DNA of 64,000 bases from Ostrinia nubilalis. Lineage: Eukaryota; Arthropoda; Insecta; Lepidoptera; Crambidae. Shown piece after piece: positions 23,346-34,374 of the stretch. Within the stretch, counting starts at the first letter, position 1. The number at the start of each line of letters is the position of its first letter. Under the pieces are notes generated by a model. The model was not told where the DNA came from. It saw nothing but the letters and a program-made list of their open reading frames with translations, and did not search any database. Both the position numbers and the translations under genes were made by a program. The DNA is taken from positions 3,029,001 through 3,093,000 of the forward strand of contig NC_087110.1 of NCBI RefSeq assembly GCF_963855985.1, given 5' to 3'.

Positions 23346-23949
23346 ATCGCACACTAGCGTAGTGATGGAGTAACTAGTAAGTACTAGTTTAGTAACTTGA
23401 TACTTTTGCATCGTCAATTCTATACTCTGCTTAGGATGTCACGCGTTATAAACATAATTTATAATAGAATTCTTATTTTTAACAATGGCAACTAATCTCA
23501 TCTTTCTTTGTGGAGTCGGTGTAAAAATGGTGTCTTAAATAAATTGTGTTATCTGCAATTTCCGTGTTTTCCTGTACCAAGACCTGCCAGGCATCAGTCC
23601 AACATACACCTCACACTGTCTCCGACATGCACAAATAAATTGAATGGTCACAGCTCCATTTCATACTAAATAACTGTTCCAAGTTACTCAACCACGTCCC
23701 ATCCCTAGCCCTAGCCAAGGAAGTTCAGCGTACAATTCCATTTATATTGGAAGATTCGCTTATTGGTCTTGCATATTTTAGTCGTATTCAATTATTCGTA
23801 TCTGCGATCGAATCGCTTGGTCGGACATGTTGGGATAGGTTTTGGCATCGTAAGTTTAAAGATTCAGGGACATGCGTTGGGTAAGGTCTCTTTCTTCATG
23901 TAGGTTCTTCAGTGAGTACAATGTTTAGAAGGTCAATACATCTTAGCGA

Positions 23950-24130
23950 GATCATTTATTTATTTATTGGGACAACTATTAATACCCGGAACATAAAAAC
24001 TTAAAATTACATAATTGTAACTCAATTTTAAAAATTAGTTAGTAAATATTTATGTTATTCACAAAATATTCACAAAATAAAAAATATATCACTCCCAGCG
24101 CCGCAGTCAGGAATGGTGCCCAAATAAGCT
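23950..24130 (-). mobile_element. Probable LINE 3' end fragment
   Basis: ATTTATTTATTTATTGGGAC, then CATAAAAACTTAAAATTACA and TGTAACTC, read in reverse as a LINE end with an (AAAT)n tail. Confidence 0.4.
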
Positions 24131-25112
24131 AGATCTATTTATATAATATGTAGTACGTATTCAAAAGCTGTTTTTAAAACTATAGCTAAATTTTCAGGAA
24201 GGATTCTTGAAGGCTTCTAGGTTTCCAGTTTCAGCAAATCAACGTTTGTATGGAACAACTGCTTCAAAAGTAACACTGTATGTAATACTCTACTGTGACT
24301 CTACGATCTATGCTTTTGCTAAGGATGAGTATGACAGATGTGTACAATTTAAAGATGTGAATATAATTTTGTCAATTTCATATCAAACTCATTAGTAACT
24401 TTCAATAATAACTAAACGTATTTTCTAGCTCTACACTCCTATGTCCAAACATCTTGCAAAACTAAGAACAAAGTATTTCCACTCCAGTTTGTACCCAAAC
24501 AAGCCAGTTTTAAAACCGTCCCTCAAATACCCTCTTTCTTTACTTAGGGGGTTTGATTTTGCCTTACAAAACAGTCGATAGTGTACAGTTAAGGTGCATA
24601 AAGACCTGACCTCAGGCTGTTTGCGTCATTACACCGGTAGAGTAAGGGTGCCCAGCCCATGACTTGGTTTTTTGGTGCAGCATTGTCCATGTAAAAAGAT
24701 TTTTATGGTCTGGCGATTTTACTTATGTTAAAATTATTAGAATAGAATTTAGAATATGATTAAGTATTTTAGAGTGTTTTATTATTTTTAAAGCATACAA
24801 TATTCATGCTTTATAAGCATAGTGAGTAAGAAGGTGATGTTACAACTTTGTGTCACTTAGGACATTGTAATTAGAGTAAGAATTAGTTTAGATTTGTGAC
24901 TTCAATATTAAAATGTAATTAATACATTTAATTTGTTTATCTATAACGAATATAATATTAGTCGTAACTTTTTTAAGTTGGTAGCCAAGGACAGTTAGAT
25001 ATTTTATTATGAGTATGCATAGAAGCTTTTCCAAAAGTTTAGACGTTACATCCATAAACACATTTCTAACTGAGTACCAATAGTTACCAAGTTATTAGGC
25101 AAAAATGTAACA
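24131..25112. other. No recognised gene
   Basis: AT-rich unique sequence without clear repeats. Confidence 0.5.
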
Positions 25113-25231
25113 TTGAGGTTTAGCACTACCTTACTTTAACCGTAACTATAACAATAACCGGTGCTCTTTTTAATGGAGTTTGACAGACTTTTGACGTTTG
25201 TTAAAGATAAAGTAAGATGGTGCAACCTAGC
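25113..25231. mobile_element. PIF/Harbinger-like MITE, diverged ends
   Basis: The core CGTAACTATAACAATAACCG and right end GATGGTGCAACCTAGC identify the family. The left TIR has decayed to GAGGTTTAGCACTACC. Confidence 0.72.
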
Positions 25232-25597
25232 TTAAAACTATAAAGAAACTCAAAAGATAATTAAGTATAATGATCATCAAACAATTTTTAATAGACTACT
25301 AAGTATATCTACTTGACTTATAAAGAAAAAATAGAAGAAGTACCTAAATACTACGACAATATTCACCGTAAGAAAATAATATTGCCAAATCTAATTAGGT
25401 TAATGAGGTCTACATGTTTGCCAGCTCTATTGTATTAAGTCTATGTTATGTGGGATAAATTAATTACTAATCGGATTACATGGGCATTAACCGAATTGTC
25501 TCTGGAATGGGACATGGAAATAATATTATTCTATAGAAATACAGGCTCTTTTCTGATGATTAAATTGTCTTGTATAGTTGATAATTATGACTTTAAG

Positions 25598-26084
25598 GAT
25601 GTGCCATACTGGATGCGTTCTGCGGTCAGGTCAAAGTGAACGCAGCCCACGTTATGTATGAACAACATTGTCAGTCTCTATAAATTTTGTATTGATGCGG
25701 TCTAAGGCAGGGTACTCACCTGCCATGTAGCACGTAACGTAGCATGTATCGTGTCCAACCTTCATGTGAGTACGGCTCGTCCACGGTCATCGCGTATCTG
25801 GCTGCGAGCTCCTGGATCCTACTGCGAGCCGCCTTTGTGCTCGCAGTGATACCGCCAGTCGGCGGGTCGCTGCGATCTCCCTGCGAACCACGCGCGAGCA
25901 GCTCGCAGCGGGCTCGTGCCTATGTACTCACTTGATACAGTATGACATATTGATGTCGTATATGACAGATTGCCTTGTCACGAACGCTGATATAATGCGA
26001 ACGATGACGTACATAATGCGAGCTGCGTTTACTTTGACCTGACCGCAGACCGCAGAACGCATCAATGTCGCAAATCCTTCCTCC
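25598..26084. mobile_element. TIR element with GGATGTGCCATACTGGATGC ends
   Basis: The left arm (25598-25660, with TGCGGTCAGGTCAAAGTGAA) and right arm (26020-26084, with TTACTTTGACCTGACCGCAG) are inverted copies. The middle holds a GC-rich stretch (25710-25935) with GTACTCAC near both ends (25710 and 25924), probably a separate insertion. The 63-codon frame there is not a gene. Confidence 0.6.
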
Positions 26085-26479
26085 TTCACATAATATTCTT
26101 TTGATCGGGAATCGAATTCAGGTCTTCCTTCTGAAAAGGGTTTCCCATCTGAAAACCGGTAGTTTAGGTCTGTTTAAAGATCCAGCGGCGTGTAATGTAG
26201 GGGCGTATAAATATTTATGAAGCCAACCGCCGCGCCGGTGAGAGTGTCTCAAGCATGCAGTAACTGTTTCGCATCTGCATAGTTTAAAAAACTGCAAATA
26301 AATGTTTTATGGCGGCTTGGTGTTTTTAAAAAACACGCTCACGGAAAAATGAGGTTTTTTGCTGAAGTGTGTATGGCATAATTTCATAACCTGCCTATTA
26401 AGAAGGGATCCTGTATTACTGGATCCCGCAAGACTGGACTAGTTTCCACGGAGATATCCAGTTTTTTACAAAAAAAAAA

Positions 26480-26740
26480 AAAAACTGTCAGCGGCCCTGA
26501 CAATCAGATCGCATTAATACACAATGTATAGAGACCGATAATGCGTATTACACTTGAAAATTTGGACGGGTTCATCCAGTGTCTAAGTAGCTCAGTTTGA
26601 CGAGCAGTCGCCCGGTAAGCGAGAAGTAGGCAGTTCGAATTTGTTTATTTAAAACCAATAATGTTCTTCATACATGATGCGGACTGCGTTCACTTTGACC
26701 TGACCTGTGACCACAGAAAGCATCTAGTGTGGTAAATCCT
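26480..26740 (-). mobile_element. Partner arm of the 25598 element, interrupted by a tRNA-like sequence
   Basis: ATACACAATGTATAGAGACC and TGCGTTCACTTTGACCTGAC are the complement of the left arm at 25610-25710. They flank the tRNA-like 26575-26645. It may be the right end of a second copy. Confidence 0.5.
26575..26645 (+). repeat. tRNA-like SINE head
   Basis: TAAGTAGCTCAGTTTGACGA resembles an A box and GGCAGTTCGAATTT a B box. The middle CAGTCGCCCGGTAAGCGAGA is shared with 13453-13500. There are no paired acceptor stem ends, so it is not a tRNA gene. Confidence 0.5.
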
Positions 26741-27479
26741 AAAAAGGATCCAACTCATATTTTAAAAGTTTTAATTACAATGCCTTAATACTTCAACCAT
26801 CTAAGAATTCGTATCAAAGGTCCTTAAAGGTTGAAAACGAGACATTCCCAATGAATATAAATGAAACCAACTTGCAAAGCAATCATCATTCAGAGTATTA
26901 ATAACATAACCAAGTTGTTTCAACTCTAAATTAAGTTCTCCCATCAACTTCTTTAGCTCTTAAACCGAAAGATATAGAGTCGAGAATCGAAGTGAATATT
27001 TAACAGCTGATCTCGTTAAGCTAAGTGCTAATTGAATATCGATCTTCGCGAATTTAAATTAAGTTTATCTTGAATTTGAATGAAATTATTTCTCTTTTGG
27101 ATAGACTAAAACGGCGGAGATGAAACTTGAAAATATAATTAAAGAAAATTCTCAGGTGTTTCTTTATAATTTAAAACGAACTCAGCCCATCTTTATCCTT
27201 CGTTATTATGAGAAAAGAGACAAGAGTTTTCATTAACTTAGATTATCCTAAAGATTACCAAAAACCTTTTTGAAATTCCTACAGCAATGTATTTACAAAG
27301 AGTACCTAACTTTTAAGTCTAACCTAGCATATTTGGACCCATTCATAGGATTGAGAATCTGGTCTTAAGTGTGATTTTATACTTTTGGGAGTAACACCTG
27401 TTTAATACAGACTTAAAGGGCTGATCGGTACATAATTTATTGATGTCAGAGTAATGACATCTAATTTGAAGCTGAAGTG
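26741..27479. other. No recognised gene
   Basis: AT-rich. TTATCTTGAATTTGAATG-type low complexity only. Confidence 0.5.
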
Positions 27480-27706
27480 GCAATGTGAAGGGCACATAGT
27501 AGGTACGCAGAACTGACGGCCGATGGGGCAGCAACGTTCTGGAGTGGAGGCCGCGTAACGGAAAACGCATGAGACAAGGTGAACCGACGACATCGTAAAA
27601 GTAGCAGGAAGGCGCTGGACGCCGGCCCCTACCAACCGGGAAACATGGAAAGCATTGGGGGAGGCCTATGTTCAGCAGTGGACGTCCTATGGCTGAGATG
27701 ATGAAT
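27480..27706 (+). mobile_element. RTE-type LINE tail, well preserved
   Basis: GGGCACATAGTAGGTACGCA, GACGGCCGATGGGGCAGCAA, ACCGACGACATCGTAAAAGT and GGAGGCCTATGTTCAGCAGT. The 143- and 77-codon minus-strand frames that cover it are antisense to it. Confidence 0.75.
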
Positions 27707-28133
27707 TTGTCGTGATTTAAATTACTATCGCAACAATACAATACCTGATTAGCACCTAGCCCCATATAACGCAACTCACTGGCACATTACAAACTTTACC
27801 TATGTGAATAAATTAAGTAATAGTTCAACATGTACGAGTAACTTATATTTTACAATTGCTCATTGTCCTGAATAAAATTAATAATACATAATATAACACC
27901 TGATTAGCACCTAGCTCACATCTCACAACTCCCTGGCACATTTCAAACTTCTAAGCTACCCCTAACTACGCGACGCTTCAATGGCGGCTGATGACGCCCT
28001 AACTAGCCTATTCAGCTGCGAACGTGCTGAATTCGGGATTCGACTAAGTTGCGCCCGTGACTTCGTTCGACAATTTCTGTATGTGTACAATATGTTAGAG
28101 ATTTACATGTTATTTCAGTATTTGGGAATGTTA

Positions 28134-28253
28134 GGCTGGGTTGCACCATCTTACTTTGACTGTAACAAACGTCAAAAATCTCCATTCAAAAATCACCGGT
28201 TATCGTTATAGTTACCAACAGTCAAAGTTTGGTGGTGCAACTCAAAACTCGCC
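28134..28253. mobile_element. PIF/Harbinger-like MITE (GGCTGAGTTGCACCA family)
   Basis: 120 bp with a TTA duplication on both sides (28131-28133 and 28254-28256). The left end is the variant GGCTGGGTTGCACCATC. The open frame that overlaps it is a by-product. Confidence 0.82.
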
Positions 28254-28394
28254 TTAGTGTAGAAATTGGCAATAAGAAAATTAAATATAATGTTTTCTTG
28301 TGTATTTATTTTTAACATAATTGGACATAAAAGGAAAAGTCTTTACCAGTCAATCTTTAGGGCAGGTAGAAATGAGAGATTTAGGGTTCAGAGG

Positions 28395-28465
28395 TGGTAC
28401 CATCATCATTTCAGCCACAGGTCGTCCACTGCTGAACATAATCTTCCCATGATTTCCACATCGCC
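28395..28465 (-). mobile_element. RTE-type LINE tail fragment
   Basis: CATCATCATTTCAGCCACAG, GTCGTCCACTGCTGAACATA and CCCATGATTTCCACATCGC. Confidence 0.65.
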
Positions 28466-28599
28466 CCGTTTATTTATTAGTCATTGTTTTAAAGAACTAT
28501 AAAAATCTTTTGCATGTTAACTACCCCTAGCCTTATGTCATTTAATTTAAGGCTTCAGGGTTGAGTCTTGGTACTTTCAAATAGTAAAAGCAAAGAAAA

Positions 28600-29246
28600 T
28601 TACTTTTATTTTAAAGACAAAGACAAAGACATTTATTTGCAAAGAATAGGTTGATACAGATAGTGTTGTAAATACAAAGTGCTCTATTCTGCTAAAATAC
28701 ATTAACATGCAAATTTTTGTCCAGAAATTCCTGAACACTGTAAAAGCAGGAAGTGGTTAGCCATTCCCTAAGCTTTCTGGTCATTACTTTTGCAGGACCT
28801 ATTTTAAATCTTTCAGGAATTTTGTTATAAACCTTAATGCACATAGAATAACAATTTTTATGACAAAGTGCGATTTTTGGGCAGAAGTCAAATACTAGTC
28901 TATTTGCTGACCTTGTGTTTCTCGGGTATACCTCAGCAGCAGTTTTAAACAATTTTGGATGTTGTGTTACAAATTTGTAAATTTCAAGTATGTACATCCC
29001 GGGAACAGTGAGTATGCCTAGTTTCACAAATAATGGTTTACATGTTTCAAAGGGCCCTTTACAACATAGAGCTCGTATGCATTTTTTCTGAGCTATGAAA
29101 ACCCTTTGTATATCGGTACCATTTCCCCAAAGTATGAGCCCATAGCTTATAACAGAAGCAACATATCCGTAGTAGGCACTTAACGATACACTCAGATACT
29201 TAATATTCTTTAATCTTACAGTAAAAAAGTATAACAAACTAATAGA
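28600..29246 (-). pseudogene. 3' end of a CR1/Jockey-like LINE, carboxyl-terminal RT region
   Basis: The minus strand encodes about 185 residues of the region after the reverse-transcriptase catalytic core. Recognisable pieces are AYYGYVASVISYGLILWG, then KKCIRALCC, then LTVPGMYILEIYKFV, then the basic tail with RNTRSANRL and VYNKIPERFK. This order is common to the ends of CR1/Jockey-like LINE ORF2 proteins in insects. The frame closes at 28692 and is followed by a short 3' UTR with AATAAA-like sequence and a GTCTTT repeat tail (28607-28635), typical of LINEs that end in microsatellites. The catalytic core is absent: the copy is 5' truncated at about 29246, where a composite repeat abuts it. 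The open frame runs on through that repeat to 29399, but that part is not LINE sequence. The remaining fragment is open, so the copy is not very old. Confidence 0.75.
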
Positions 29247-29270
29247 TCTAGAGGTCAACTCAGTCTGTGT

Positions 29271-29656
29271 CTGAGGTATGGGAGCGGCACGGGAGGGGTG
29301 ACATTGACATAGACGTGACAGAGCATAAAAATCTGCCCCCCTAGACAAAACGCACTTTTTGATCGAATCGAAAATCGAATCCGTCAAAACTCCATACAAA
29401 AAGGGGCTTTTCGACCACTTTTCGACTGGTTTGCGATTATAATTTGCACTTTGTCTAGACCTACTGGCCCCCTAGACAAAACGCACTTTTTGATCGAATC
29501 GAAAATCGAATCCGTCAAAACTCCATACAAAAAAGGGGCTTTTCGACCACTTTGCGATTGGTTTGCGATTATAATTTGCACTTTGTCTAGACCCACTGAA
29601 GGAGATCTGAAGTGTCGCTGACGTTTAACGTTACAAAAACACCCGTGCCGCTGCCA
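29271..29656 (+). mobile_element. Composite TIR element: GC-rich outer arms around two inner MITE units
   Basis: The outer ends are GGGAGCGGCACGGG (29280) and its near complement CCCGTGCCGCTGCC (29642). Between them lie 29336-29461 and 29468-29594, direct copies of a ~127-bp unit that begins CCCCCTAGACAAAACGCACT and ends TTTGTCTAGACC. The unit itself is imperfectly inverted at its ends (CTAGACAAA/TTTGTCTAG). The 57355 copy has one unit and the 35785 copy none. Confidence 0.65.
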
Positions 29657-29667
29657 TTCTATACTAC

Positions 29668-29912
29668 CTAATTATAAATGCGAAAGTAGCTCTGTCTGTC
29701 TGTCTTGCTTTTACGCCTAAACCACTGAAGCGATTTTGACGTTTGGCATAGAGATAGTTTGAGTCACGGGAAAGGACGTAGAATAGTTTTTATCCCGTTT
29801 TTTTAAACAGGGACGCGCGCGATAAAGTTTTTCTGTGACAGACAAAATTCCACGCGGGCGGAAAGCTAGTACAAAATAATTACGAAGCCGCGGGCGGAAA
29901 GCTAGTTCAAAA
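29668..29912 (+). mobile_element. Lep1-type Helitron-like element with duplicated end
   Basis: TTATAAATGCGAAAGTAGCT to GGGCGGAAAGCTAGT (29870). It is followed by AAAATAATTACGAAGCCG and a second GCGGGCGGAAAGCTAGT (29908), a short tandem duplication of the 3' terminus and its flank. Confidence 0.75.
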
Positions 29913-30014
29913 TAATTACGATAAAGTTATATTGTTCTATAGAGCTTAACAAAAAATTTTGGCAACTGTTTGCAATTTCACTCTGTAGATAGGTACGATC
30001 AATGGTAAATAAAG

Positions 30015-30090
30015 CATTAGTGGAAAGCATTAGGGGAGGCCTATGTTCAGCAGTGGACGTCCTATGGCTGAAATGATGATGAAAATGATG
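30015..30090 (+). mobile_element. RTE-type LINE tail fragment
   Basis: GCATTAGGGGAGGCCTATGT, GCAGTGGACGTCCTATGGCT, then GATGATGAAAATGATGA. Confidence 0.68.
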
Positions 30091-31030
30091 AATGGTAAAT
30101 AAGGTTCCATTTACACAGCGAGATATAAGTAACTTCGTTTCGGAGAATCCCAATAAAAGGTATGAAATATATCTATAACTACGATTCGTCTCAATACACC
30201 CTGATGAACGTTAACTAACGCATTCACAGAAACGTACGAAATATTGTGCGATATTTTCGTAGAAATACGTATACCATTACAAAAATAAATGGTAAGTTGC
30301 TCTTCTTTTATGCGCGATTCTAATAAGTAAATAGCTACTTTCTAAGTAAGTACTAATTCTACTGCGTTCAAAGGATTAAATGCAATAGAATAATGTTACG
30401 TAAAGGTAACGATAGAAGGAGTGATTTAACGTGTAACAATCGGAAAAATAAATGAAATGAATGAATGCTTGAAACCAAAGTTCTTTTTTCTGTCAATTGA
30501 TTATATTTTTGGAAAAGATACCCAAATATTTATTTTTCTGTATAATCATAAGGTATCAAAAAATCTGTTTCGTCACACATTATTTTATAGCATTATAAGG
30601 ATAGCATATTTAATTTGCTATGATTAAAAGATATAAATCTGTGAAACACAGATTTATATCTTTTAAACTATGAAAGATTGCTTTAGTTTTTTTGACTCTG
30701 TTTACTCTTAATCCCACCTTGAATGAGTACATTTTTCCTGTGCTTTGAAAGGGTTAATTTACCATCATATTAGTTATATCATTTCAAAGAAACGTACTCG
30801 CGTAACATTCCATTGAAAGTTCCGTATTCAACCCTCCAATGCTCGAGTAGTCATATCAGACTATATTTTTGCTGCAAAGTCACCCCTATTTCGACGAATT
30901 AAGGTACACAATATGCCGTGAGAACATTAAGCGCGATTCAACCCTGAATGGCTAGTTAGTGAGGATATTTTGTGATATAGCATGGTTAAGAAGGATAATT
31001 TTGCTTTTCTTGGAAAGCTATTCGGGATTA
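30091..31030. other. No recognised gene apart from a hairpin
   Basis: Unique AT-rich DNA. The hairpin at 30626 is listed separately. Confidence 0.5.
30626..30665. other. Perfect 18-bp hairpin
   Basis: AAAAGATATAAATCTGTG pairs perfectly with CACAGATTTATATCTTTT across AAA. The stem is AU-rich and stands in otherwise featureless sequence. It may be a small palindromic MITE core or chance. It is too short and AT-rich to call a microRNA. Confidence 0.5.
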
Positions 31031-31558
31031 CATATCGATACCTTCAGGTTCAATTGTCGTATAAACCAAAACCCTACTTTTCAGGAGAGCCAAAAAACGA
31101 TTTTTTTTTTAATAAAAAATTCGTAACTTTTTTATTTGAGAAGTTATAAAAAAATATCCAAGAGAAAACATTTTTCAATTTTTGCGATGAAAAAGTCTAA
31201 ATATTTAAAAAATGGGCATCTTCAGTAGTTTTAAAGTTAGCTTGGAGTTACGTCGTTGAAAAAGGCACTCGGTGGTTTATACGACCCATTATATTTGACC
31301 TAAAAATAACTCTTTACGTCGTATTTGAATTTTTTGTAAACACGAGACTGAAATTGATGGCTTAAAGACCATTAGATGTATTTTTTTTGGTTTATATACC
31401 CATTGATAAAGTGATTTATTCAAATGTATTATTAAAACTATGTATGTAAATAATGTATTGTTTACTATTTCCAGGCTTTTGTTGTTTAGAGAATTTACAC
31501 AAAGATATTTAACAGTGTAAAAACTATATTTGGTTGAGGTAGAAATAATAAAGGACAA

Positions 31559-31815
31559 TGGGCAAAATGGTACCCGGCTCCAATAGATATGAGTCTAGTA
31601 TCGTTTGAAAGGTCTTACCAAGATGAACAACTTTTACTATGACCACCAGCCTCAGATCTGGTTGTGTACGAAGATATACATATTTTTTTGCAGAATGGTA
31701 CCCGGCTCCAATAGTAATGTTTGTAGTGTCATTTGAAAGGTCTTACCAAGACGAACAACATTTACTATGGCCACCAGCCTCAGATCTGGTTGCGTTCGAA
31801 GATAAAGATACTTTT
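31559..31815 (+). repeat. Tandem duplicate of a ~130-bp repeat
   Basis: Two units, at about 31565-31692 and 31693-31815, each start AAATGGTACCCGGCTCCAAT-like and include GGTCTTACCAAGA(T/C)GAACAAC and CCACCAGCCTCAGATCTGGT. A third, inverted and diverged copy is at 32681-32780. Confidence 0.75.
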
Positions 31816-31837
31816 TGTGTAACCTAAGTATCATACA

Positions 31838-32028
31838 GTATGAAGGGGGACGCACTCGGGGCAGGGCACCGACGAGATGGTCGGACGCGGTGAGGAAGAC
31901 GGTGGGCGGGAGTTTGCATCGTGCGGTCCACACAGCTTATGACCGCAGTCTGTGGAGGAACACTATCTGTGGTCGCGATCCTCATCAGTGAGGGAGGAAG
32001 AGACCGAGGAAGAAAAAGAAGAAGTATC
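31838..32028 (+). mobile_element. 3' end of an RTE-like LINE with its own target duplication
   Basis: The frame reads RWSDAVRKTVGG, then AVHTAYDRSLWRN, the carboxyl end of an RTE-like LINE protein. It then passes into an AGAAGAAGAAAAAGAAG tail. AAGTATCATAC occurs on both sides (before 31838 and at about 32025), an 11-bp target duplication. It is 5' truncated and lies inside a short palindrome whose arms are at 31818 and 32038-32058. Confidence 0.72.
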
Positions 32029-32162
32029 ATACGTGTCCATCGTATGGTACTTAGGTTATAAATGCGAGTCAGGAAGGGTTCACTGTTCCAGCATCCTTCC
32101 TTAACTCTATAATTATTGATGGGGATGATTGTGAAATAAATATTTTTATATAAAGAAGTACT

Positions 32163-32285
32163 ACCCCCTTATTAATAAAAAGTTACACCTAGGAAGAACC
32201 TTGGATTAAAATGACATTTCCATACCAAATGACAATTTAAGCCAGAGTTCAACTAGGGTGTAACTTTTATTGATAAAGGGGTTAA
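32163..32285. mobile_element. Small palindromic MITE
   Basis: CCCCTTATTAATAAAAAGTT (32166) pairs with AACTTTTATTGATAAAGGGG (32263-32282), followed inward by ACACCTAG and CTAGGGTGT. It is about 120 bp overall. Confidence 0.7.
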
Positions 32286-32334
32286 AGTTTTATTACTTCT
32301 TAAGGGTTTTATTATGGATTGCTAAAGCGTATAA

Positions 32335-32505
32335 ACCCACAAGACCCAACAAGTCCACCCACAAGATGGACCGACGACCTCACAAAGGTAGCGGGAAGGC
32401 GCTGGATGCAGGCCGCCACCAACCGACCATTGTGGAAATCATTGGGGGAGGCCTATGTTCAACTGGACGTCCTATGGCTAAAATGATCACGATGATGATG
32501 ATGAA
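32335..32505 (+). mobile_element. RTE-type LINE tail
   Basis: AAGATGGACCGACGACCTCA, GCGGGAAGGCGCTGGATGCA and GGGGGAGGCCTATGTTCAAC, ending in GATGATGATGATG. Part of the open frame there reads this tail as KGSGKALDAGRHQPTIVEII. Confidence 0.72.
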
Positions 32506-32680
32506 AGCAAATAAAGGTCTAATAGCTTGGGTAGTTCATCGTAGGTATAATCCTTTCCTTTTCAATGCTTCTTTTAGTTATATTAATAGATTGTAGTCAT
32601 AATACATACTCGTATACATGGATGATTGTGTTATACTTTCATTATAATACTTAGTGGAATTACTGCTTTCAAAACGTGAA

Positions 32681-32780
32681 TTAGATCTGGCCCCATAGCA
32701 GACATTTACCTACATCTAAAGGCCTTTTAAAATATATATTGGTTATGGCTATTGGAGCGGGTACCACTTTCCATACATTT
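32681..32780 (-). repeat. Inverted partial copy of the 31559 repeat
   Basis: The complement reads GGTACCCGCTCCAATAGCCA and later CTATGGGGCCAGATCTAATT, matching the start and end of the 31693 unit with a changed middle. Confidence 0.6.
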
Positions 32781-33269
32781 GTGCCCATCATCCTTTGCTT
32801 GCATACGAAAAATAACATTTTTTTACAATTTTGCAGGAAAATTATGGCAAAACAAATAATATTTCTAATAATTCTAAACAAAACTTATCACCATAAATTT
32901 TGAACAAAAAAATACAATTACAGCAAAACATTAAGACAGCTTTTCTGGTTCTCTGATTCTGATTTCGTTTGGTTATGACAAATTTTGCATGAAGAGAAGA
33001 GCCCCAGTATGCTCAGGAGAAGGATTTGTAATTTTTTGAGAATTTCTCTAAGGTATTTATATCTTTACAAGAAACCCAAATTTAAATTACAGCTAAAAGT
33101 AACCACTACTGGCAACAATTAAAAGTTGGAGTACTTGTAAAGTAATAAACTATTACAGAGCATCTCAAAAGGGTATAAAATTAGCACACTATGGCTTGTT
33201 TTCTTTGTTTAAAAGTCTTGAATTCATCACATTTAGTCGAGATCAATAGGCTAGATGACAAAATTTCAA

Positions 33270-33512
33270 TTATTTGTCCGTCAAACCGATAATTAGAAAA
33301 TATGAGACTCATATTTTTTATTTTCTTTTTAATTTAATAATATCAGTGCTACATCGAGTTGAAATGGCGCGATACGTCACGCTTGAGTAGAATTTTTACT
33401 CAAAAGTGACGTCACGCGACATTTCAACTCAATATAATACAGTAATTCTTCGATTATGGGAAAAATTAAAGTATGAGTCTAAATTTTCTAATTCTCTGTC
33501 TGACGGACTAAA
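33270..33512. mobile_element. Foldback MITE of about 240 bp
   Basis: TTGTCCGTCAAACCGATAAT and GTCTGACGGACTAAATAG pair at the ends. Inner pairing includes AATATGAGACTCATA with TATGAGTCT, and CGAGTTGAAAT with ATTTCAACTC. Similar hairpins are common in insect genomes. The TACGTCACGC/GTGACGTCACGCG pair sits at the centre. Confidence 0.68.
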
Positions 33513-34157
33513 TAGAGTTTCGATTTCATGACCCGGTCATCATTACTATTCACGGATGTACTGGACCTGGAAAGCAACCTTATATATCTAGTTATTATCT
33601 TTAAAAGTAGAAACAATCAACTTTCTTTAACTTTATAAATAAGAAAAACTTACTTACTGTACATACATACATATGTGATGCAATAAATAAATGAATATGA
33701 ATATGAAACAGATAATTACCATATTGAATACGTGGACTTACGACGTTGAATCTGGACATAAAACGCCATGTCTTTAGGCGTAAAAACCATTTTCAATTAC
33801 GAGAGAGTTTTACGTCCTGGCTTAAAAAAATGTATGGTTGATACATCTTAGCAAAAATACCAAAAACAAGCGTTCGGTTTTTACACTGTTTATAAGGTAT
33901 TTATTTATCTTTTACGCTATAGTTTTTTGGGGCGTATAAACATTTTTTTAGCGAATTTCAATATTTCGAATATACAGCTCGATAGAGAAAAAAATTCTGA
34001 TTAAAATGGTATATATAACTCGATTTGGCCAAAATGGTTTATACGACAATTGAACCTGAAGGTGTCGATATGAGAAATTCCTAGTATGAATGCTTCTAAG
34101 AAACAAACTTGGGCATGTCTTCTAATTGTACTGTGTAAAAGTATATTAAATTCCTAA

Positions 34158-34290
34158 GGCTGAGTTCCACCACCTTACTTTAACCAGAACCATAACTATA
34201 ACCGATGTTTTTGTATGGAGTTTGACTTTGACAGACTTTAAACGTTTGTTACCTCTACATATAGTTAAAGTAAGATGGTGCAACGCAGCC
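34158..34290. mobile_element. PIF/Harbinger-like MITE (GGCTGAGTTGCACCA family)
   Basis: 133 bp with TAA on both sides (34155-34157 and 34291-34293). It carries the family core GTAACTATAACGATAACCGG-like sequence and ACGTTTGTTA. Confidence 0.82.
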
Positions 34291-34374
34291 TAATTTTTGT
34301 CGCAAAATAGTACTTATTACGACTGGATAAGAAACTGTTTTTTTTATTTTTAATGACATGGAATCGTTCCTTCA

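Larger units (their letters stand above)
31031..34072. mobile_element. Possible 3-kb TIR element, heavily interrupted
   Basis: CATATCGATACCTTCAGGTT (31031) and its complement (34053-34072) begin inverted repeats of about 40 bp with one mismatch, reaching GTCGTATAAACC. A related TTTATACGAC motif recurs at about 31275. The interior holds at least five younger repeats. No transposase is seen. The pairing is strong, but the two ends could be separate fragments, and no target duplication is clear. Confidence 0.45.

Noticed and set aside
25744..25935. Alanine/arginine-rich 63-codon gene
   Set aside because: It lies wholly inside a GC-rich insertion within a TIR element.
26575..26645. tRNA gene with GGC-like loop
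   Set aside because: No complementary acceptor ends; the same string occurs at 13453 in truncated form, so it is a SINE head.
27343..27774. 143-codon minus-strand protein
   Set aside because: It is antisense to a well-preserved plus-strand RTE-type LINE tail and has no domain.
29384..29596. 70-codon minus-strand protein with an internal repeat
   Set aside because: The repeat in the protein is the tandem inner MITE unit being translated.
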